A stretch of DNA of 64,000 nucleotides from Lojkania enalia (Eukaryota; Ascomycota; Dothideomycetes; Pleosporales). The notes beneath the pieces are model-generated. The model was not told where the DNA came from. It ran no database searches and saw only the letters and a program-made list of their open reading frames with translations. The stretch covers positions 124,001 through 188,000 of the forward strand of contig ML986578.1 in the NCBI GenBank assembly GCA_010094045.1, in the 5' to 3' direction. Shown here piece after piece: positions 54,986 to 64,000 of the stretch (the stretch's first letter is position 1; each line of letters starts with the position of its first letter). The position numbers and the translations under genes were made by a program.

Positions 54986-56609
54986 ATGGTCACAACCCGC
55001 TCGTCTGCCCGCGCTGCTGCCGCAGCTAACGCCCCCAACAGCAAGGTCGTCCCGGCAGCTGCCCCGCAGAGAGCGAAAAAGAAGAATACATCGCCGAAGA
55101 AGAAGCAGCCAGCCGTTAAGAAGGCTGCGCCGCCGCCACCGCTGCCACCTCCCGAGCCACGCAAACCTTCTGCTCGAGGCAAAGCTAGCAAGAGCAGGGC
55201 GAAAGCTAAGGAGGAGGAGAAAACCCAAGAGGAGTCCAGAGCCCAAGAAGAGGCCAGAGCCCAGGAAGAGGCCAGAGCCCAGGAAGAGGCTAGAGCCCAG
55301 GAAGAGGCCAGAGCCCAGGAAGAGGCTAAAGCCCAGGAAGAGGCCAGAGCCCAGGAAGAGGCTAGAGCCCAGGAAGAGGCTAGAGCCCAGGAAGAGGCTA
55401 GAGCCCAGGAAGAGGCTAGAGCCCAGGAAGAGGCTAAAGCCCAGGAAGAGGCTAAAGCCCAGGAAGAGGCTAAAGCCCAGGAAGAGGTAGAAGCCCGGAA
55501 AGAAGAGGCTAGAGCCCTAGAACAACAGAAAGCTCAGGAAGAAGAGGCCAGAGCCCTGGAGGAGCGGGAAGCCCTCGAAGAGCAAAGAGCCTGGGAGGAG
55601 CAGAGAGCCCTGGAGGAGCAGAGAGCCCTGGAGGAGCAGAGAGCCCTGGAGGAGCAGAGAGCCCTGGAGGAGCAGAGAGTCCTGGAGGAGCAGAGAGCCT
55701 TGGAACAACAGAGGGCCCTCGAAAAGCAGCACGCTCTAGACGAAGAGGCAAAATCCCAAGAGGACGCGCCAGCCAGTCCCAGCGACTTCCTCGTCATCGA
55801 CGGACCGCTCACTGGAGTGGTTATCTTCCTCGATGTCCAGGCCCAAGGCAAGAAACAGAATTATCTGTTCAGCAACATACTCGAGAAGATGGGAGCGCAA
55901 GTAGTGCAAGAGTGGGACAACGAGTACATGGAGATCACACATGTCCTATTTAAAGATGGAAGCACCTCGACACTAGAGAAGATTGCTGCCAGCAATGGTG
56001 CCGTCAAGTGCGTCGGGGTCGGCTGGGCTGTTGAGTAAGTATTCTCAATCGCTCCCTCCCTCGTTGCAATATAAACTAATATTTCCTAGCTGCGAGTACC
56101 AGAAAAAGCACCTCGACGAGACTCCTTACTTTGTAGACCAGCCGAAAGCAACCAACATCCGCTCCCCTACGAAGCCGCTGACACCTGCCACCAACAGGGT
56201 GAATACCATGTTCACGCCTGCTGACACACCTTCCAAATTCTACGCCAGCAGCATCGCGAGCCTCCCAGATACACCGAGTACGGGGGCCTTTGAGCTCACC
56301 CCTTGGGCTCCATCTACCATTGCGAAGGGCCTCAGAACCCCTAGTACGCCTGCTCCAAGTTCCCTTCCAAGTCTGCCAAGCACACCCGGCTCAGCAGCTT
56401 TCCTCATGACTCCCCTCGCCCCGCCCAGCCCCCTAAAGGACTTCAAAACTCCGAAAAATGAGGCTACTAGCTCAATGGCTAGCCTACGGAGCACGTCGAA
56501 CACGGCAGCTCTCGAACCGACCTCTTGCCTTCCGTCCACCACCCCGAAGGCCTCTAAGAGGAAGGCTGCGGAGTCTAACTCTTCACCATCTAAAAGGCTG
56601 AGGCTCTGA
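54986..56609 (+). CDS. BRCT-domain protein with long hexapeptide-repeat coiled region
   Basis: Exons 54986-56034 and 56090-56609 give 522 residues; an in-frame ATG at 54884 would add 34. I prefer 54986 because the preceding 60 bp look like a CA-rich leader. A basic, Ala/Lys/Pro-rich N-terminus (KKKNTSPKKKQPAVKK) is followed by 14 AQEEAR/K units and then about nine ALEEQR units, which should form one long charged helix. A BRCT domain follows at about residues 268-370 (GVVIFLDVQAQGKKQNYLFS, ILEKMGAQVVQEW, ITHVLFKDGSTSTLEK, VGVGWAVDCEYQ), completed across the 55 bp intron. The tail is rich in S/T-P sites (LPDTPSTGAFELTP) and ends in a nuclear-localisation-like basic cluster. This suggests a nuclear phosphoprotein in DNA-damage or chromosome biology, perhaps microcephalin-like. 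That assignment is inference. Confidence 0.8.
55241..55492 (+). repeat. 18-bp tandem repeats encoding AQEEAR/K (14 copies)
   Basis: Fourteen in-frame 18 bp units of the type 'gcccaggaagaggctaga' lie head to tail, with only R/K variation in the encoded hexapeptide. They occupy the helical arm of the BRCT protein. Confidence 0.9.
55571..55732 (+). repeat. 18-bp tandem repeats encoding ALEEQR (about nine copies)
   Basis: A second 18 bp array of the type 'gccctggaggagcagaga', in the same reading frame as the first and about 80 bp after it. The last two copies are diverged (ALEQQR, ALEKQH). Confidence 0.85.
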
Positions 56610-57691
56610 TTGGTTCTCTATCTCCCTCTTGTTTTGATATGGCGCGTGCAGAAAAATTGGTAACGGTATACCCCAGGGAAGGCGTTCGGGTGCTTTTTCG
56701 AAATTTTCGACCCTTGCTTTTGAGTTGCCTTTGACTCGTCTTTCGGATGAATTGGATTGAATTCCGCAGTAAATGGATGTGTATCAATAACCTAGTGAGC
56801 AAGATCCAGGGCATTGCATGCATTGTAATTGTTCCCTGGAGAATGAAATGCTCAGGATAAATAAGCTAAGACCTCGTAAGTAAATCACGGAGGCATCTAC
56901 GAGACCTGTAATAATGTACTACAAATTTAAATGAGTACTCTAATGTCGAATCGTGATTGCTTATTCCGATGAAGCGCGTCAATCTATATTATCTAGAAAT
57001 TGTCACGATTTGAAGAAATTCGACACTTAAAATTTCGTTGCCCAGGTAGTATGAGATTAGGAGAGACGGTTGATGTACTTTCCATGTCAACCGTCTAAGG
57101 CTCACTCGCCTTCATTACATGGTGCAGCGGCATAGATGCAGACCTCCCTAGAATCGATTATTTCATAGTGCCATCTTCTCAAGGGTTAACGAATTTTAGG
57201 AATGATTGGATTATGCTCAACGAAGTGAGTTGGTTGAAGTATCCTTAAGATTTCAAATACCAACCTTACTAGGCTGCTCTGATATCTATTCTCTACAGAA
57301 CGGGTCCAGGTAGAGTCCCTTCGTCATAATAATTGCTTCTCGGAGAAGCTTTGCCGTGAAATCTTAGCCTCGATAAATTGGAGCCATAGAATGGAACTCC
57401 AGGTCAAGCGTCTGCGATGTAGATTTGTTGGCTAAATCCACTCAGACGTACTGATATCTTCTGCCAACTATATTAACATAACCGTTATTTTCCTCTAATC
57501 CAATACTATGTTCTAGTATAACCTCGTAAGGACCCTCACAATGCCGGTAAATCGGACTCAAATCCGTAAATAGCAGACCGCGCGCATGGGACCGTTTCAG
57601 CATCTGCTGAGGGGGCGAACTATAGCCTCCCTAAAGTGCAACTTAATACTCCACCAAATCCCTGGCCTTCATACATAGCCCTTGTAGCAGT
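56610..57691. other. Intergenic region between convergent genes
   Basis: AT-rich sequence with no supported frame. It contains a near-palindrome around 57050-57100 formed by two copies of 'gacggttga' and its complement. Confidence 0.45.
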
Positions 57692-58139
57692 CTAAGCGGG
57701 AGTTGAGACAAACGCAGCCATAGCCTTTACAGCATCGCCATCATGCGCACGAAGAAGTTCAGTCGCCTTCACCTTTGAAAGTTCAAGCTCCGCTACCTAG
57801 TTTTGGTGTTAGTTCTGCCCGTTCTTCCCTTGACAATAATAAGAGGCCTCCAATCCCTAGCTAATCTAGACATACCAATAGCGAAACATCCTGCGCGTCG
57901 ACTTTAACAACCTTCTTTTTCTCCTCTCCTCCGAATTTGCCCTTCTCATCCACGCTTAGATTTTTCATGGCTTCTCCCAACGCCTTGGTGTCCACATTTT
58001 TCTTGCTCGAGGCTTCATCGTCCTGGGCGTCGAGGGCAGAGAGTGCGGCGGCGGCCTTGCGATCCTCGGCGCTGCCCGTGGGCGCAGGGGCATCTGAGGC
58101 ACCATCGTGGACGGTGGATGATTGGGGTTCTTCGGCCAT
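57692..58139 (-). CDS. HYPK-like NatA regulator (UBA-like domain)
   Basis: Exons 58139-57876 and 57796-57692 on the minus strand give 122 residues starting MAEEPQSSTVHDG. The 79 bp intron keeps frame exactly between codons. The N-terminal part is Ala/Ser/Asp-rich and disordered. The middle (KALGEAMKNLSVDEKGKFGG) leads to VKVDAQDVSLL, and the second exon gives VAELELSKVKATELLRAHDG and AVKAMAAFVSTPA, the UBA-like fold of HYPK (NAC-alpha-like). HYPK binds and tunes the ribosome-associated N-terminal acetyltransferase NatA (Naa10/Naa15) in the cytosol. The length matches fungal members. The gene lies head to head with DAHP synthase, 605 bp apart. Confidence 0.85.
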
Positions 58140-58744
58140 GGCGATAGAGAGTTTGGGGGCGTCGCGAGCAGACACTCCCTTAAGTATCAGGCCGATAGTG
58201 GAGTGCCAAGATTTCGGACTTAAAATTGGCGAACCAAAGTGGCTTGGTATCACAGGGCTACCAGGGTTGAGGGTCGCGCGTTTTGTCGGCCACTTTTAAA
58301 GCATTGCGACGAAATTTTGGACAACAGTATCCAGCCCTTTGAATTGGTGGAAGAGCGGGGCAAGTGGCAGAAAAATTGGCTTTAATTAAATCGTAAGTAC
58401 AACGGCCATCTTACATAAATAGGATCTTTAGCCATTCTTTGAGTCATCGCAGAGTGTCTGACCATGTAGCAACAAATATGTGTGCTATCCATTTTCACTT
58501 TAAAAGTCAATAGTTCTACTCTTCTATGATGCGTTCTATACCTAGTGACTTAGTACAACATTAGAGAAATTCAATACTTGATCTCTATGTCCATCCCCAC
58601 ACCCGCCGTTCATGCAACACAGTCGAATGACCAAGCTCGAAGGTCTAGAAACTAACACCTAAAACAGATAAGTTGGAGAGGTAGACCTTTATCATATTCA
58701 GCCCGTCATTCTATATGAGACTGAACCACCTTAAACCACCCGTT
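58140..58744. promoter_or_regulatory. Divergent promoter region, HYPK / DAHP synthase
   Basis: 605 bp separate the two divergent start codons. The HYPK side is G+C-rich; the middle, near 58380-58570, is AT-rich. No named binding site is asserted. Confidence 0.4.
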
Positions 58745-60245
58745 ATGGCGTCACACGGCGCCGCATTGGATCAGTGGTCCCCCGCATGTAAGGCCATATT
58801 CTCTCAAAATCCGGATTTAGTACTCATACAACTATAGCATGGAGAACAAAGCCGATAAAGCAGATAGTCATGTACGACGATACGTCTGCTGTCTCATCCG
58901 CCGTGACCAAACTTTCAAGTCTTCCCCCTATCGTTACACCGACGGAAATCATCATGCTAAAATCGTCCCTGCGCGATGCTGCTTTGGGCAAAGCATTTCT
59001 TCTACAGGGTGGTGACTGCGCAGAGCTGTTTTCCTATTGCGCTGATGAACCCATTGACTCCAAAATAAAGCTCCTCCTGCAAATGAGCCTGGTTCTTATT
59101 TGGGGTTCCAACAAGCCTGTTATCCGGATCGGTCGAATGGCTGGACAGTATGCCAAGCCTAGATCAAGTCCAACTGAAATTGTCAATGGGAAAGAAATCC
59201 CGAGCTTTAGGGGTGATATATTGAACGGTTTCGACCCAGATGCTCGGCAGGTTGATCCAGACCGGCTAGTACAAGCCTATTTTCACTCGGCAACAACGTT
59301 GAATTATGTACGGGGTCAACTCGCAAGCGGTATAGCCGATCTTCATAATCCTCTTGACTGGGGCCTTGGTCATGTCCGGGATCCAGAGTTGGCAGCGAAA
59401 TACCAAAAGATTGTCCATAGCATCTCAGACTCGCTACGCTTTATGAGGACCATCGGTGCAGATACGGCGGGACAGCTTCAGACGGTGGATTTATACACAA
59501 GCCATGAGGGTCTTGTTTTAGAGTACGAGCAGAGCTTAACGAGGCGTCTGAAGCATCCAGCAGGTTACTTCCCAACACACGGCTCACCCGATGGCAAAGG
59601 ATGGTACAACACATCGGCCCACTTCTTATGGATAGGCGACCGTACTCGACAGATTGACGGCGCACATGTCGAATACTTCCGGGGCATCGAGAATCCCATC
59701 GGCATCAAGGTTGGGCCGTCCATGCAGGCCGATGAGCTTATCCGACTACTTGATATTGTTAACCCTACTAAGGAGATTGGCAAGGTAACATTGATCACGC
59801 GGTACGGTGAAGGCAAGGTAGAGTCGATGTTAGGAGCGCACATCGAAGCTGTGAAGAGCAGCGGGCACATAGTACTCTGGCAGTGTGATCCTATGCATGG
59901 GCAAGTCTTCATCCATCGCCCTCAATAAAGACATAAACTAACGAAAACTGCAGTAACACACGTAGCACACCAGCCGGGATTAAGACACGTCACTTCAGCA
60001 GCATCTTCTCCGAGCTCTCTTCGGCCCTCAAGATCCATAAACAACACGGCTCTTTCCTCGGCGGAGTCCACCTCGAGCTTACAGGAGATGCCGTTACAGA
60101 ATGCGTCGGCGGTAGTGAAGGACTTGTGGAGGAGGATCTGAGTCTCAATTATACAACATACTGCGATCCAAGGCTCAATGAAAAGCAGGCACTTGAGCTG
60201 GCGTTCTTAGTTGCCGGGCATTATCGGGAGGATAGGGAACTCTGA
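58745..60245 (+). CDS. Class II 3-deoxy-D-arabino-heptulosonate-7-phosphate (DAHP) synthase
   Basis: Three exons, 58745-58787, 58838-59900 and 59954-60245, give 465 residues, the usual length for fungal class II enzymes. It condenses phosphoenolpyruvate and erythrose 4-phosphate in the first step of the shikimate pathway. The first exon supplies MASHGAALDQWSPASWRTKP across a 50 bp intron. Conserved motifs include LPPIVTPTEI, AFLLQGGDCAELF (metal-binding Cys), RIGRMAGQYAKPRS, SFRGDILNGF, SHEGLVLEYEQ, THGSP and WQCDPMHGN. The last exon gives TRHFSSIFSELSSALKIHKQ and GGVHLELTGDAVTECVGG. The second intron uses GC-AG borders (GGGCAAGT..CTGCAG); reading through it meets an early stop. It is unrelated to the class I Aro3/Aro4 type. 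Confidence 0.95.
59901..59953 (+). other. GC-AG intron in DAHP synthase gene
   Basis: The intron starts GCAAGT after ATGCATGG, has a CTAAC branch site 12 bp before the end of the intron's acceptor tract, and ends CTGCAG. Splicing restores MHGNTRSTPAGIKTRHF; retention stops the protein after HRPQ. The donor has the strengthened GG|GCAAGT context typical of GC introns. Confidence 0.9.
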
Positions 60246-60494
60246 TAACTCAAGAGACCTAAAAGTTTATAGCATTCGCATATTACTAGATGATGAACAA
60301 GGGTACCCAGATCTCTGTTGTCTCCGTTGCTGTTCCCAATGAAAAGGTTCTACTTCTCAAGCCTCCGATCTACCCTAAACTGAAGGTTTACTGGATACAC
60401 GTGACTAGATGGCCCAAGCTCCTAAATAAGGTGTTGCTCTGACGCCATGCATATTCAACATTCAATATAATAGTAGCTCCCCATCGCATAGATA

Positions 60495-61158
60495 ATGGGC
60501 TCCTCCGCGTCAAAAACTTCTCGAGCAGCGGGCGCAGCTGCCCGCAAGTATCCTAACCGGGTTCCAAATGCTACAACTCGCCCTGGTGCTTCCCCACCTC
60601 CGCAACCATCGCAACCGGGACCTACCAGCCATTCTCCGCCACAAGCCAGCGAGTTGAAGACTGAAGGTATGAAAGGATTCTAATTTGCTCTTGCAAAAGC
60701 TTCTCTAACAAAGATTTTTCAAAGCAATTGACCTTGATGCCCGCGATCCCGCCTTTGCCTCCCGCCTCAACACCATTGGCGCCGTCCAACCGAATCCGCA
60801 CTATTCACCCTCCTCGATTTCATCATTCGATCCCCAGCGCAATACGCCCACTACTCTTCCTTCTGATGAGTTCTCTGCACTCCCTCAGTCAGCATTCCCA
60901 AATCCAAGGGACAACCCCGCCGTAAGAGTGCTAGAGGCAAGACAACGCATTGCCGCAGAGGCAGAGGATGAATTGGCCAATGTCGGTCGACAGGGGTTTA
61001 AAGGCAGGAAGTATGTGGATGCTTCGGTTATACAGTTGGCATTGATGAGGAAGCAGGGTGGTGAGCCGGTTGAGAGGATCGAGCATGCGCTGGGCATAAA
61101 GAAAGGCCGACTGGGTGTTCTAGGGAAGGGCATAGTGGAACCAATACACGGCATTTGA
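60495..61158 (+). CDS. Conserved MGSS-type fungal protein, putatively N-myristoylated
   Basis: Exons 60495-60666 and 60725-61158 give 201 residues; the 58 bp intron (GTATGA..AAG) keeps frame. The start MGSSASKTSRAAG fits an N-myristoylation signal (Gly2, Ser6), though this could also precede a mitochondrial-type basic segment (AARKYPNR). A Pro/Ser-rich linker follows. The second exon begins IDLDARDPAFASRLNTIGAV, and the C-terminal part (VLEARQRIAAEAEDELANVG, then GRKYVDASVIQLALMRKQGG and HALGIKKGRLGVLG) has the helical pattern of a small helix-turn-helix-like fold. I believe the arrangement is conserved in filamentous fungi, but no function is known to me. Confidence 0.75.
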
Positions 61159-61557
61159 GCTGCACGCTAATGCCATGGAGGCTCGAGCGGTACGGGTTAA
61201 AAGCCTGCAAGCGCAGAAAAGAGATGCTATTGTGGAATAGGGTTCAGCGTGGAAATGTTTGCAGGATGTACAACACGACAGGACTAAATTCGCAACCAGA
61301 GTCTCATTCAATGAAAGGCAATTGCGGAGCTCTATTGTATCAATATATACGAGATTTTCGATCTGTCTGGCTATGAGACTACGGAACGCCTGATCGCTGA
61401 AAACGCCGTACAAATCATAGGGCCTCCTTCCGAGAACACCCAAAAACACAATCCGAAAACCAGTTCCTCCGTTATATATTCGCCGACGCAATGCGAATGC
61501 CAGTTCCTGACTCCGGTGAAAGCCCGAAGGTGTCCAACAGTATGAGATTCCGCCCGT
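61159..61557. other. Intergenic region, nothing supported
   Basis: Short frames only. It separates the MGSS-type gene from the Harbinger remnant; any left terminal inverted repeat of that element should be here but I could not define one by eye. Confidence 0.4.
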
Positions 61558-62132
61558 CTAATAATCGGTATGCTCGTGGATGAAGTTGTTCAGGGCAGTA
61601 ATCGCCTGGATTAACTCTTCCTGGCTGATATCAAGGCCATCGCCGCCATCATCACCGACTTTGATCCGTCCGTCCATTCGCGACTTCTTCCCCGGGCGCC
61701 AACCCTGGAGAATTCGCCATCGCTTCCTGGAGCTGTCAACCTTCGGACATGAAGGAGAGAGCTCTTCCTTCTCTCTTAGGACTTGGAGGGCGTTGAGGAT
61801 ATTGAGGAAAATGCTACAAACCGTTCTATCAGCTTTACCGTCCCAATGTGAGGTCAGCGCCTGGCGCACCTTTGTGTCAATTGAACATCATGATTCCAGT
61901 CGAAAGCGGCTGCTCGAAAGCTATTTCCCTGCGCGACAATATCGAGGAAGACGAAGAGGCTCTCTTCGATGCTGATCTCTTGGGGGGTGCTCGACTGGGT
62001 ATTCTCGACAAGCCAATCCGCTAATTGGACAAAGGTCATCTGATCCATGTGGCAGAACTCGTTGAAGCGATTCGGGACGCCATTGAGGAGGCCTCTTGCT
62101 CTATCAGCGCCAGAAGGTCCATGAACGGCCAT
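61558..62132 (-). mobile_element. PIF/Harbinger transposase remnant with core deleted
   Basis: Two adjoining minus-strand frames. The first (62132-61854) reads MDQMTFVQLADWLVENTQSS, ISIEESLFVFLDIVAQGNSF and RAAAFDWNHD, the N-terminal helical/HTH part of Harbinger (HARBI1-like) transposases. The second (61869-61558) ends with RWRILQGW and EELIQAITALNNFIHEHTDY, matching their C-terminal segment (normally RWRIL...LHNFI). The roughly 200-residue DDE catalytic core that should lie between is absent, and the halves are in different frames. This is an internally deleted, non-functional copy. A domesticated short protein is less likely because of the frame break. Confidence 0.6.
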
Positions 62133-62799
62133 TCCCGACTTTCGGTATTGCTCGGCGTCGCAAGACAGCAGAATGAGCTCGGCAGGGACGGGAGTGAGGC
62201 AGAGAGAAAGAAGAGGTGTACAAACACAAGCGCTTCACAACAAGATCGCGTGACTCACGACTTTTAACGACAGGAAAAGCAAAGCACTTCGTCTGACCAG
62301 CAGCAATACGGGAGGGAATGAAGTCGCGAAATCAGGGTGTTGTGCTGGCTCAGCAGCTGATGGGGGGCGGTGGGGCCGAGACCAGCTGTTGCATGTGAAA
62401 ATGGGCAGAGTACAATGACATCAACACGGCGGCCAATGAGGCGGCGCCCCTAACCTGAAGCGACGCGGGTACTCTAGACGAGAAACATGAGATGCATAAG
62501 ACGGCATCAGGCGCCTCTCATTCCACAGGCCGGGCGCATTGGCGAGCGCTTGGGGACCAGGTGGATATTTATATCATATGAGACCTAGCGTGAGGGTGGC
62601 AGGTCCCGTGAGACGCCATGCCTCTTTTGTTACTCCATCCGAGCGGAACTCCGCCGGCAGAACATGATGACTCAGGGAGCGCCATCGTCTTTTGTATTAT
62701 ATATCTGAAGCTTATGGATATGCTGCAGTCGAGGCTTCTTTCGACGGTTGGTGATTTTCTTGTCTGCTGGGTGATAGAGGATCTGGAGAAGTCGGTCCA
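62133..62799. other. Intergenic region before the second Zn2Cys6 gene
   Basis: This stretch contains the upstream side of the Harbinger remnant and the promoter of the 62800 gene. A plus-strand frame (62618-62875) overlaps the start of that gene and is treated as a shadow. No other feature is recognised. Confidence 0.4.
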
Positions 62800-63975
62800 A
62801 TGCTTTCATACGTATCTTCGACTCGCAAGAAATCCTGCAGAGATTGTGTCAAGAGCAAGAGGCGCTGCGACTTAGGTTACCCATGCTGCAAGCGCTGCTT
62901 CACTAAAGGATTAAATTGTGTATATCCGAATGCTTCAGTCAATGAGGCTGAGGAAGTTGTAGTACGATTGACAACGCCGGACATTCTCCCATTAGCGAAC
63001 GATGAGGCAACTGCGGTTGAGGTAGGATCAGGAGGATCATACCAACTACCTCGACCAGCCCCAGGCATCGATCCGCATCTCCTCCAGTCATCTGATTCTT
63101 CGAGTCCGGAGAGCGTTCAGGATGATTCGCACTATGACCCCCATCAATACAGGTCCCTAGAAGTGCCGCCCATCTACGACCAGCTCTTGGGCCAGCTCCA
63201 TGACATTTCTCATCTGAGCGAAGGGCAGATCCGCGCCAGTATCAAAAGGCTACGCTCTTTCATCCCCCAACTAGCCTACCTAGGTTCAACGCCTTTCATG
63301 CACGCGGCGCAGTACAGCAACTGGCAGCCCTCTGCATACCAGGACAGCTGCAGCCTATCCGCGCTCTACCTCATCCGAACCCCCGATACGACGCCGATTC
63401 TCAGAAAATCGATAGATGCCAAGGTATCCTCACTCGTGGCGTCCTCGAGCGGATGGACGCTAGCCGAACACCTCGCCGCCGTGCAAGCCCTCATCATCTA
63501 CCAAATCATCCGGCTCTTCGACGCAGACCTAGGCCTCCAACAGCTGGCCGAGAAGCAAGACAAGCACCTCCTCGAAGTCTGGTCCGCGCACCTCTGGAAA
63601 CGCTACTTCAACGAAAAGCAAACGTTTCCTTCGTGTCACGATAGCTGGGCGTTTGAGGAATCGCTCCGCCGCACGGTCCTACTGTCTGTTTTCCTCCGCG
63701 GCATCTGGAATTGCGTGAGGAGTGGCGGCTACTGTGATCAGGTGCATATTCTGGCGAGATTGCCGCTGACGCGCGATTTTTCGCTGTGGCAGAGTGATGT
63801 TGGAGAGTGGAACAGGAAGGCGGAGGGCACGATGTATGCGAAGAGTTTGATGGCGTACTTGGATTTCACGGCTGGGTGGAAGAATGGGGCTACGACGGAT
63901 CATTTGACCGAGTGGGAGAAGCTGTTGATTATAGCCTGTAGAGGGAAAGAAGATCCGGCTTTGCTAAATATTTAA
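62800..63975 (+). CDS. Short Zn2Cys6 transcription factor
   Basis: One exon of 391 residues beginning MLSYVSSTRKKSCRDC. The binuclear zinc cluster is at residues 13-40, spaced C-x2-C-x6-C-x5-C-x2-C-x6-C (CRDCVKSKRRCDLGYPCCKR then CFTKGLNC). The linker includes PDILPLANDEATAV and an SSDSSSPESVQDD stretch. The rest (PIYDQLLGQLHDISHLSEGQ, LAEHLAAVQALIIYQIIRLF) resembles the short helical regulatory region of small fungal cluster-type regulators, not the full Fungal_trans domain. The gene ends before the window edge with a normal stop. Target genes are unknown; neighbours beyond the right edge would be the first candidates. Confidence 0.85.
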   Translation: MLSYVSSTRKKSCRDCVKSKRRCDLGYPCCKRCFTKGLNCVYPNASVNEAEEVVVRLTTPDILPLANDEATAVEVGSGGSYQLPRPAPGIDPHLLQSSDSSSPESVQDDSHYDPHQYRSLEVPPIYDQLLGQLHDISHLSEGQIRASIKRLRSFIPQLAYLGSTPFMHAAQYSNWQPSAYQDSCSLSALYLIRTPDTTPILRKSIDAKVSSLVASSSGWTLAEHLAAVQALIIYQIIRLFDADLGLQQLAEKQDKHLLEVWSAHLWKRYFNEKQTFPSCHDSWAFEESLRRTVLLSVFLRGIWNCVRSGGYCDQVHILARLPLTRDFSLWQSDVGEWNRKAEGTMYAKSLMAYLDFTAGWKNGATTDHLTEWEKLLIIACRGKEDPALLNI

Positions 63976-64000
63976 GCGGTAGGGGAATCGGAAGTAGGAC

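Noticed and set aside
1..64000. CRISPR array, rRNA operon or complete secondary-metabolite cluster
   Set aside because: No spaced direct repeats, no rRNA-like conserved blocks, and no PKS, NRPS or terpene synthase frames were seen.

Overview
The window comes from the nuclear genome of a filamentous ascomycete (Pezizomycotina). The evidence is consistent: introns of about 45-80 bp with GT..AG borders and CTAAC/TACTAAC branch sites, two Zn2Cys6 transcription factors, a GPI-type GH18 chitinase with CBM18 domains, a fungal-style Spc7/KNL1, a class II DAHP synthase, a PRC2-type H3K27 methyltransferase, and decayed frames whose stops are all of the C-to-T kind that RIP would leave. I cannot name the species. 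Gene models were built by joining reading frames across splice sites; each listed multi-exon model has a length divisible by three.

Layout. 1-0.8 kb: a decayed reading frame. 0.8-3.5 kb: divergent pair of SAM37 (mitochondrial outer membrane) and a conserved unknown. 3.5-11.9 kb: 8.4 kb without a convincing gene, including a pyrimidine-rich, leader-like stretch with a 33-codon proline-rich ORF. 11.9-20.9 kb: divergent pair of the kinetochore scaffold Spc7/KNL1 and the EZH2/KMT6 methyltransferase. 20.9-24.1 kb: AT-rich spacer with two decayed reading frames. 24.1-28.0 kb: the XPG/Rad2 repair nuclease. 28-36.4 kb: an accessory-looking pocket holding a decayed secreted-type protein gene, a three-exon MAPEG gene, small orphan genes and a PARP-catalytic-domain gene. 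36.4-39 kb: a large coiled-coil protein without a clear ATG. 40.5-43.6 kb: chitinase. 46.3-52.2 kb: an MFS transporter followed by a Zn2Cys6/Fungal_trans_2 regulator. 52.9-58.1 kb: a single-pass membrane protein, a BRCT protein with long hexapeptide arrays, and HYPK. 58.7-61.2 kb: class II DAHP synthase (with a GC-AG intron) and a conserved MGSS-type protein. 61.5-64 kb: a core-deleted Harbinger remnant and a short Zn2Cys6 protein.

The genes are mostly independent housekeeping functions: kinetochore-microtubule attachment, facultative heterochromatin, nucleotide excision repair, mitochondrial beta-barrel import, N-terminal acetylation control, the shikimate pathway and wall remodelling. The only pair that looks functionally linked by position is the MFS transporter and the downstream Zn2Cys6 regulator. 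I found no CRISPR array, rRNA, convincing tRNA or complete transposon. I see no clear multi-gene novel system; the best candidates for something undescribed are the PARP-domain gene, the orphan genes of the 28-36 kb pocket, and the BRCT repeat protein.
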